DNA from: Candidula unifasciata
Lineage: Eukaryota; Mollusca; Gastropoda; Stylommatophora; Geomitridae
Assembly: GCA_905116865.2 (NCBI GenBank)
Contig: CAJHNH020000208.1
Span: 10,001 to 74,000 of the forward strand
Length of the DNA: 64,000 nt
Reading direction: 5' to 3'
The notes beneath the pieces were generated by a model. That model was not told the origin of the DNA. It saw nothing but the letters and a program-made list of their open reading frames with translations, and searched no databases. The first letter of the stretch is position 1. The number at the start of each line of letters is the position of its first letter. Of this stretch, positions 56,945 to 64,000 are shown one piece after another. A program made the position numbers and the translations under genes.

Positions 56945-57053
56945 CAGTTACTTCATCAGACTCTGTCGGCTCCAGTGTGAATAAATACGGAAATCCAATT
57001 CTGGATCTGGTGGTTTTTCGTTGACCGCTGACGTCTGTCTGGGGGTCAGCAAA

Positions 57054-58154
57054 ATGACCGGGTTTACGGAGATTCTCACCCAGAACATCTTAGTCACCAG
57101 TATTCTCATGGGTCTGATTACCCTGGTGGGGTTAGTTGGGAATGCGCTGATGTTGCGTGCACTTATTGTGTACCGAAAACTGCGGACGGATTTCTATACT
57201 GTCTTCGGATGTCTTAGTATCGTGGATTCACTGTTTCTCATCATTAGCGCCCCAGCTCATATCATGGAGATGGTGATGGCTACAGACATCACCACCGATG
57301 CTTGGTGCAAAGGCAGCCACTATCTTATAGATGCCTGTAGTTTCATTTCGGCCTGTCTAATGGTGGTGCTGACCGTTCTCCGTGGAATCCTGCTGACAAA
57401 CAGAAACAGCCGACAGCATAAGGCCAGCTATCTTCTGATCGTCTGCGCTGTGATTTCTGTGACCATGTTATTGTGTTCAGTGCCCATTATGTTTGTGTTT
57501 ACCTCCTATCGCGGGATGTGCGACTTCGTGGACCCGCTCAATCAGCTGAGTCCGCACGCATGGTTGGTCAGTTCATTTTCTGCGTTTGTTCCACTGTTCT
57601 TGATAATTCTAATATACTTGTTGACCTACCTGCTGGGCAAACGTTATTTCCCAGACAGTTATTCGCCCATTGAGAAAGAAAAGTCTTGGCTGGTCACGTA
57701 CATAATCATAGCATTCACAATATTCCAGATTCCATACAGAGTGTTTGTTATTTTTGACCTAAACACAGACCCCACAGACTTCTCACAGCTCAATGAGATG
57801 TATACAGTAAGGAATTACTTGATGTGCCTTGTTATGGCGGACAAAGCAGTAAGACCGATTCTGTACACTAAACTAGCTTCAGACCTTAGCGAAGCCTTTG
57901 ATGAGGTCATCAACTGTACCCTCTGTGCCAAACATTACTCAATGGGCTCTAGATTTAACCGAACATGTGCCGTATACACGTCTCCTGGTAACTCAGCAGC
58001 TGTCACCACAGTCCTGAGTTCCACAGAAAGCAATCTTATGCAGAACACAGATAGAGCAGCATCTTCTTCATCGGAGGCGTCTGCTACCTCACAGACACCT
58101 TTGACGCGAAGAAATGACGACTTAGATATGGCCATCGATATTTTGGAAGGCTGA
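57054..58154 (+). CDS. Class A (rhodopsin-like) G protein-coupled receptor, orphan
   Basis: An intact 366-residue seven-helix protein. The frame is open upstream to 57021, but the first ATG is at 57054, so I start there. Landmarks: GLVGNALM in helix 1 (Asn30), LSIVDSLFL in helix 2 (Asp58), Cys85 before helix 3 and Cys156 in loop 2 for the usual disulfide, Pro180 in helix 5, FQIPY in helix 6 (Pro227) and RPILY in helix 7 (residues 267-271). Odd points: the D/E-R-Y motif is L-R-G (109-111), the helix 4 Trp is absent, the helix 6 Trp is Gln, and N-P-x-x-Y has become R-P-x-x-Y. Cys288 and Cys291 after helix 8 could be lipid-modified, and the tail is Ser/Thr-rich. Intronless coding in one exon is common for such receptors. 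A peptide or small chemosensory ligand is possible; I cannot name it. Confidence 0.93.
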   Translation: MTGFTEILTQNILVTSILMGLITLVGLVGNALMLRALIVYRKLRTDFYTVFGCLSIVDSLFLIISAPAHIMEMVMATDITTDAWCKGSHYLIDACSFISACLMVVLTVLRGILLTNRNSRQHKASYLLIVCAVISVTMLLCSVPIMFVFTSYRGMCDFVDPLNQLSPHAWLVSSFSAFVPLFLIILIYLLTYLLGKRYFPDSYSPIEKEKSWLVTYIIIAFTIFQIPYRVFVIFDLNTDPTDFSQLNEMYTVRNYLMCLVMADKAVRPILYTKLASDLSEAFDEVINCTLCAKHYSMGSRFNRTCAVYTSPGNSAAVTTVLSSTESNLMQNTDRAASSSSEASATSQTPLTRRNDDLDMAIDILEG

Positions 58155-58280
58155 TGATTGGGTATTGAACTCGGTAATGAGTATCTGTATTAGTTAGACC
58201 AGTAAATATTTCCTGTTGCATTCATCGGAAGCAAGATAATCGCATTACTGAATAAAAGTTGTTGTATTTCACTAGGTGAT
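58155..58280 (+). terminator. GPCR 3' untranslated region and polyadenylation signal
   Basis: AATAAA at 58251-58256 lies about 100 bases after the stop TGA, followed by TTGTTGTATTTC, a GT/T-rich element. This gives a short 3' untranslated region. Confidence 0.65.
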
Positions 58281-59199
58281 ACAGGTGCGCTACATTTGTG
58301 ATTATTTCTTTCACATCCCTAAAATTCACGGCAGCTTATAGTGAGAGAAAATACCTGCCATAAAAAATCACCAGTGCATTACTTTTACAGAATCTAAATA
58401 CACAACGTAAATGGTCATTGGGGAAGTCAGATTTCTCTAGTACTTTGTTACCAAATGTGAAAAACCGATGCATTTACCGTTGGCTCCAGACACACTTCAC
58501 TCCCTGGATAGTACTGGAAAACTTACAGTAAATAATTATACTTGCTTCTATAGTTGTATTACGCTAGCTGTTTTACTCCTTCTGTAGCATTCCATAGTTA
58601 TTTTGGCTCTTTCTGTCCCAGCCAAACGTTACATACACAAATGTTTATCCATGAAAGGTGCACATGAAAAATTGTAAATATTTCAAGTTATATTAACTAT
58701 TGCGTATGCAGGGTCAAAGTGACATCTGACTAGTACAGAAGGAGATATTCCATATATGAAATAAGCAACACACCCATGAGGAGTTGCTGGGTACGGCATG
58801 AGATATAGAGATGTGTGTTTTCTTCTGGTATGCAGGGGTTTTGTCGTGCCTTGGGTAACACTCGGCCATGCATAGAAACAAATGTGAGATCTAACTCTGC
58901 TTGTATTATTAATATAGTGTATCAGTTTTATGTTACAGTAGTGAAGTAATAAGTATAATTAAAAAGTTTAAGCATGTGATGTGTGTATAAATATAACATA
59001 TAATACTGTGCAAACATATATACCCGGTGTATTTTTAGTGCAACATTTTGGGAACAGTCGCTTTCTTTCTTAAAGTTTGAAAAAGTGCATGCAGCAAGAC
59101 TTTCTCTTATAGCAGCACCGTTTTGTCATTTGGTAGAATAGTCTTTCAGTGTACAAGTGAACCGATTTGCGTTTAGTAGGAAGCTCTTTTCCTGGATAA
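58281..59199. other. Unassigned AT-rich stretch
   Basis: No recognisable gene or repeat downstream of the receptor. Confidence 0.45.
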
Positions 59200-59650
59200 T
59201 CATCGTCGTATGACAAGTCCACCGCAAAACAAAGCTCTCTCGTCACAGCCTGCCGGAAATAAACTTGGTCTGTCGTCAGATCTCCCATCTGCTGTACTTT
59301 CCTACATAAGGTGTCACTTATATCATCTGCCTGTTTTCATCTGGTCGCCCCTGCCCATCTTTCGGGGCACCGTGCCTTCTACTATTCTTTCAAATACGCC
59401 TTAAGGCGTCACGTGGCCAAAATATTTCAGTTTCCGAGACATGATGCTATTTACCAGTCAATCTTCCTGGATGCTCAAATCTTTTAGAGTGTCAGTATTT
59501 CCTTTTCCTCCCTCCTTGGTTCATGGCATTCTGAGAATTTTGCTATAGCATTTCAGCTTAAAATCCAATATTTTTTCTTCCTGAATGACTGTGAGATGGT
59601 CCACGACTCATATCCCTATGTTGCTACAGGAAAGATACATGCCTTCAAAG
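59200..59650 (-). pseudogene. LINE reverse transcriptase C-terminus, degenerate
   Basis: The minus strand includes LTTDQVYFRQAVTRELCFAV, equivalent to ARDRVSFRQTVIRATFCKGP in the 2602-2862 copy, and ends at a TCATCGTCG tail (59202-59211). Further upstream, ATTTTGGCCACGTGACG is the decayed F-G-H motif. Confidence 0.7.
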
Positions 59651-59904
59651 CGTTTCATGGATACTTAAATTTATTCATTATTTAGCAAGACTCATTGAAT
59701 TGATGCCACTTATCCAGGATTTGAAAGTGCATTCACAAGTATGGTATATATAGTTCTCAACTCTATATCTTGCATGTTCCTGACTGTGTCAGCTCTAGGG
59801 TTAAATTAACTTCAGAACCACCGCCAATTCAGTTGGTTAATGACACAACGCGTTTACGGGCCAGCTGACACCCGCACTGAGATGAAGGCATCTCTTTACA
59901 GCCA

Positions 59905-60140
59905 GTGTCGGCGACTGTGGCTTAGGCGCATCGAAAGTGTTTCATAATGCCGGGGTGCCGGGTTCGATCCCAGCTGTGGACGATTTGGGAACAGACCGTC
60001 TTGCGTTAGTTTTGACAGTGGTGTTAAGAGCCGCAGACGGTTCAGAAGGCATTAAAATTTGCCTAGAAAAACCACAACAGCCAAATAAATATGGGTTGGT
60101 TCTGCGAGGTCCTGCAAAGGATATGCAGCTAAATTTTACA
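59905..60140 (+). mobile_element. SINE family A
   Basis: Head GTCGGCGACTGTGGCTTAGG, B box GGGTTCGATCCC (59959), the middle TTTGCCTAGAAAAACCACAA and the end GGATATGCAGCTAAATTTT. Moderately diverged. Confidence 0.88.
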
Positions 60141-60479
60141 CCCAGGACGACCGCCTACTACGACTGGCGCAATACAATACAACGCTGTCTTCTTAAGATT
60201 CTGGTGTGCTCTGTTCATTTCTCTACCACAATACAACCTGGAATCACAGTGTTGGTTGATTATTAAGCACGCTAACTATCACAGTCTCTAAATGTGGATA
60301 CTTTTAAACATTTAACGTGCATTTGTCATCACATGACACGTACATGAACAGGCAGTTAATGCAGCCATGCATACCAGCCACATAACCTAGTCTTGCTAGT
60401 ATTATAATAACTGCATTAATCAGGAACCCCGCTGGCCTTGGTATGTTGTCTGAATATTTGAACCAGGAATTGTTTACCT
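60141..60479. other. Unassigned
   Basis: No recognisable gene or repeat. Confidence 0.4.
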
Positions 60480-60700
60480 AGAGCCATGAGAGATGAAGTG
60501 GTTAGCACGCTTGTAGGCTGGCCTGGCAGCCATGGTTTGAATCTTCGTCAAACGAGATTTTAGCAGTGTACCTATCTTCCCAGTTGACCCGACCTAAAAT
60601 GAGCATCGTGAATGCCATTTAAAATAAAGGCGGTCAGGGTTATTGATGACATACTAAACTCCCCGGCAAATCACGGAGTCCCCAAGATAGGGTGAGTTAA
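60480..60700 (+). mobile_element. Diverged tRNA-type SINE, probably family B
   Basis: AGATGAAGTGGTTAGCACGC resembles an A-box region, GGTTTGAATCTTC a B box, and CTTCCCAGTTGACCCGACCT the family B body (CTCCCAGGTCGACCCAGCCT). Confidence 0.6.
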
Positions 60701-61094
60701 AAGAAAAGAACGCTAGAGCTCAACATATTTACTATTGGTTTTTACCTCTTTGTTGTACAGTTTGTAGTTTCGTCCCTGTTCTATTTATTTCATCACTAAA
60801 CCACAATTTTTACAGAGTACGTTACACTGTACACGAGGTGCCACTGAGAGTATTGCAGTCCGACAGTGATGGCTCAAGTAATTCCTCTAACTTTTGTCGA
60901 ATTTATACAAATGATTTCTTGATTTTTACTCATTTTTGTGTTTGTAGATGATTGTTTTATAACCCGATAAATGGCATTTGTTTTTACCTTCTTGATTTTT
61001 TCCTTCATCCGAATGGGCTTTCATTGTTTTATCCGACGTATGTGTAAGGAGATACTGCATAATCACGGAGAAATAACGTTTTGTGTTTACAGAA
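60701..61094. other. Unassigned
   Basis: No recognisable gene or repeat. Confidence 0.4.
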
Positions 61095-61096
61095 AG

Positions 61097-61222
<126 letters not shown>

Positions 61223-61289
61223 ATGAAAGAAGGATGGAAGAGAAGATCAAGAAGAAGAAGAAAAGATACTACGGTGGCCTTTCGTGTGG

Positions 61290-61405
61290 GTGACTGGATT
61301 TGATTTTTAGTAAGGGATGGAGCTTGTTGTCTGTCGGGGGCAACAATAACAATTCTACCTTGCGCAGTTGGTGGCGACTGCACAAGCCTTGCGGTCATAA
61401 ATGAA
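61290..61405 (+). mobile_element. Family F SINE, 3' part
   Basis: GTTGGTGGCGACTGCACAAG and CCTTGCGGTCATAAATG parallel GTCGTGGCGACAGCACTAGC in the 39098-39290 copy. The tRNA head is lost. Confidence 0.5.
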
Positions 61406-61909
61406 ATGTGGTTTTTTCCCACTTTAAGAAAATGCATTGTCACGCCATACCACACAAAGCATACATCGAAAGAGGAGAAGTGGGTAGAGCACAAGGTAGA
61501 GCAAGAACAAGATTTAAAAAAATATCAGAGAAGCTTAACAAAGGCACAATATATCTATAGTCGAGACTTCAGAAGAGCGAGAAGCAGTATCTTATAGCTT
61601 CTTATACACCTGAAGCGGTGAAAGGGAAAGTTAGGAAGAAAACAATAAGACGGTGTATGGGTAAATGTGTCATTCAGGGCATTGTTATTGTCATTAATTG
61701 TAATTATAATAATTATTTAGCAATTAGACAAAGCAAATGCGCTTTGAGCTCACCCATCTACTATTATATTTGTTAGAGGATAGAGGCCTTGATGATTACG
61801 ATTTCATGACTGACACATCCATTGTCTTATTTCTAGAATTATAGATATTCGGCCCAACCCAAATCCATATATCTGTGAGATAAAATTCAGTTTACTGGTG
61901 ATAATGGGA
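61406..61909. other. Unassigned
   Basis: No recognisable gene; AT-rich around 61690-61740. Confidence 0.4.
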
Positions 61910-62130
61910 GCGGATGTGGTGTAGCCTGTAGAAGTCGCAAGCAGACTCGAAGGTAGTGGGTTCCGGTCTGCACAGAGTAGGATTTTTTTTTCTTCCAAAA
62001 TTGACATTAAAAATTAACACTAGGTAAAGTATTGAGAAGTAAAGGCGACTGGTGTGATGGTGACCACGTCACTCGCCATGCGCGGATTTGTATATAAAGT
62101 ATAAGCCTAGGCCTGTTTGACCAAATATAG
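61910..62130 (+). mobile_element. SINE family B, diverged
   Basis: GGGAGCGGATGTGGTGTAGC A-box region, GTGGGTTCCGGTCTGC B box, GAAGTAAAGGCGACTGGTGT and AAGTATAAGCCTAGGCCTGT in the body. Confidence 0.78.
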
Positions 62131-62284
62131 TAAATGTAGTTCCATGCAAATAACTAGGGTCAGAAGTTTCGGATCTTAGATTCATTATAGGTCATGACTT
62201 AATGAGGTCGTGTGGCCAGCTGCCTTCCTCGCTACATTCCCTTTATAGAAAACTCCCACAAAATTATGAAATTCTCGTGGTTGC
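62131..62284. other. Short spacer
   Basis: No feature recognised. Confidence 0.4.
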
Positions 62285-62640
62285 CACAAAGGTCTCTCAC
62301 GGGGTCGACGCAAGACTCAGTTAAACAACCCACAAAGGTCTCTACACGGGGTCGACGCAAGACCCAGTTAAACAACTCACAAAGGTCTCTACACAGGGTG
62401 GACGCAAGACCCAGTTAAACAACCCTCAAAGGTCTCTACACGGGGTCGACGCAAGACCCAGTTAAAGAACCCACAAAGGTCTCTACACGGGGACGACGAA
62501 AGACCAAGTTAAACAACCCACAAAGCTCTCTACACGGGATCGACGCAAGACGCAGTTAAAAACCCACAAAGGTCTCTACACGGGGTCGACCCAGTTAAAG
62601 AACCCACAAAGGTCTCTACACGGGGTCGACACAAGACCAT
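62285..62640 (+). repeat. 47-bp minisatellite, eight units
   Basis: Unit starts (CACAAAGGTCTCT) fall at 62285, 62331, 62378, 62425, 62472, 62519, 62565 and 62605. Most contain GGGGTCGACGCAAGACCCAG. The last full unit has lost about 7 bp. Confidence 0.95.
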
Positions 62641-63164
62641 TGCCTTATCGAATAAACTACATTACCCACAGGGCTACTGCAGCATTCTGAAATATAATTA
62701 TTAAATATTGATATATTATACTTTTTGGGGGGTTTTGCTGATGAACATTTTGTAACCGCAACGTCCATTCTGCCACTAGTTACTGTCTTCTTGTGCTACC
62801 TTTAAATTTTCTGTCAGTATGAATTCATCAGTTGTACTTTAAGAATCGTTGTACAAAAAAATACTAGTGATGTTTGTGCATTGTTGCGTTCACATTTTGC
62901 ACCAGATGGGGAACTTCGAGCAGACGGGGAAATTAAAGCAAATTGGATCTGATTGCTCTGATTCAGTGCGACATTACCGCTTGTTGCAGCCTCCCTGCTA
63001 ATCAAACAACATGCGGGTAGACACATGATGGTGGTCATATGATAGATATTACTGGCGAGCACTGTCCTGTATGTCGCCGTCTGTGTCTTAAGCGTTGTCT
63101 ACGCGCGTTGCAATTACGATTGAGGTTCGAGGTTTTGAAAAACGGATCAGCAGTAGCCCATAAG
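62641..63164. other. Unassigned
   Basis: No recognisable gene or repeat; the minus-strand frame at 62814-63062 is unsupported. Confidence 0.4.
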
Positions 63165-63432
63165 TGCTCCGTTCTTCTCTTAACTCGTCTGAGTCCGAAG
63201 AAGCTTAGCACAGTGCACAGGCTCTGTAGCACCCGCGAGGATCCTGAAATACTTTGGGTAGATTTTTAACTCAAAATGTTGCCCAGGCAGCTACTCTTTT
63301 CGATTTCCAACTGCCAAGGAATTTTTTTACCTGCACACGGGAAATCCCAACCCTTACCGGGAATTGAACCCCGAACTTCTAGCACTCGGGACGGAAGGCA
63401 CCATGCCTCGAGACCATGCAGCCCCACTTGCA
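63165..63432 (-). mobile_element. SINE family E, minus strand
   Basis: GTCTGAGTCCGAAGAAGCTT, TTTCGATTTCCAACTGCCAA, GGGATTTCCCGTGTGCAG (complement side) and the B-box complement GGGAATTGAACCCC at 63359-63372 match the 32563-32875 copy. Confidence 0.88.
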
Positions 63433-63479
63433 ATTACGAAAAACCCGGTTTAATTTTAGCTGCACATGCCTTTGCGACG

Positions 63480-63640
63480 GATCGCTTTGCGTCGATTTCG
63501 ACACTGATGTATGAGCGCCGAACGTTTATGAAGAAGTGGAAAACTCTGAATGTAAAATCACTAACTAGTAAATCCACAAACAGGCAGAAAATGCTGGTGT
63601 ATGTTCTGCAACGTTCCTGTAAAAGGATACAAAACTAAAT
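63480..63640 (+). mobile_element. SINE family A, 3' two thirds, diverged
   Basis: TCGATTTCGACACTGATGTA, GTGGAAAACTCTGAATGTAA and GTTCTGCAACGTTCCTGTAA are in family A order. The tRNA head is missing. Confidence 0.65.
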
Positions 63641-64000
63641 ATTAAACTGTCCTATATGTCACCACTTGGGGCACTATTGCATAATATGTTATGAGCATTG
63701 TGTAAAGTTGCTTCTGCAACTGATATGTGTTTAGTTTGAGCATATGTGTAAGCTATACTGGACTGAGAATATGTATCGTCAGCTCCACGCGAGGCAGCTA
63801 AAGATACGCCTGTATAAGCAGCACCGTTCTTTCTTTACTCACTTCTTCTGCATTCGCAGAAAAGGGTGGTTGACACAGTGTGTTTTAGTTTACAGCTAGG
63901 CTGTGATATCTGGGCCGTTCTTTTTCCTGCTTTAGTTTCTTTGAGTGGTGTAATTGCGTTGTGTCTGCTAACAGCACAGCTGCGATATTTGTGCCTTTTA
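63641..64000. other. Unassigned right edge
   Basis: No recognisable gene or repeat. Confidence 0.4.

Noticed and set aside
57021..57053. GPCR start at 57021
   Set aside because: The codon there is TTG; the first ATG in frame is at 57054 and gives a normal short N-terminus before helix 1.

Overview
This is repeat-rich animal nuclear DNA. It carries APE-type non-LTR retrotransposons, several tRNA-derived SINE families, hAT elements, many microsatellites and minisatellites, and intron signals. There is no operon structure and no prokaryotic gene density. The spliced class A GPCR, an MBD2/3-like terminal exon and the style of LINEs and SINEs suggest a lophotrochozoan, most likely a gastropod mollusc. 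That placement is inference and was not checked by any search.

Only two host genes are supported. A short last exon at 4099-4191 (+) resembles the C-terminal coiled coil of the NuRD subunit MBD2/3, and the rest of that gene would lie left of the window. A complete intronless coding sequence for a rhodopsin-class GPCR lies at 57054-58154 (+), within an exon that begins at a clear splice acceptor (56846/56847) and ends near AATAAA at 58251. A two-part open frame at 5324-5914 (-) and a possible exon at 41041-41175 (+) are unassigned.

Layout. 1-1180: a minus-strand LINE endonuclease region running off the window. 1432-2441: a 1-kb dispersed repeat whose inverted partner is at 45314-46304. 2440-3090: TG/TA-rich microsatellites around a LINE 3' end. 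3500-3836: a 56-bp minisatellite. 19034-20676 and 53749-55038: two copies of one hAT family, each with nested retroelements, and most of these insertions are bounded by target-site duplications that can be read directly. 22172-24135: a 1.8-kb (TTC/GAA)n array joined to the 3' coding end of a LINE. 24484-25100: a MITE with a perfect 8-bp target duplication. 25169-27104: a 44-bp minisatellite with higher-order structure. 34136-37253: an apparently full-length RTE-like LINE with a 13-bp target duplication and a GAA tail. 44297-44745: a compound tetranucleotide array. 56278-56600: a (TCTG)n array.

The window is best read as a transposon graveyard between genes. Its main interest is that insertion order can be reconstructed from exact target-site duplications, and that several unrelated retroelements end in GAA or TGA triplets that appear to seed large satellites. 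I found no convincing new multi-gene system.
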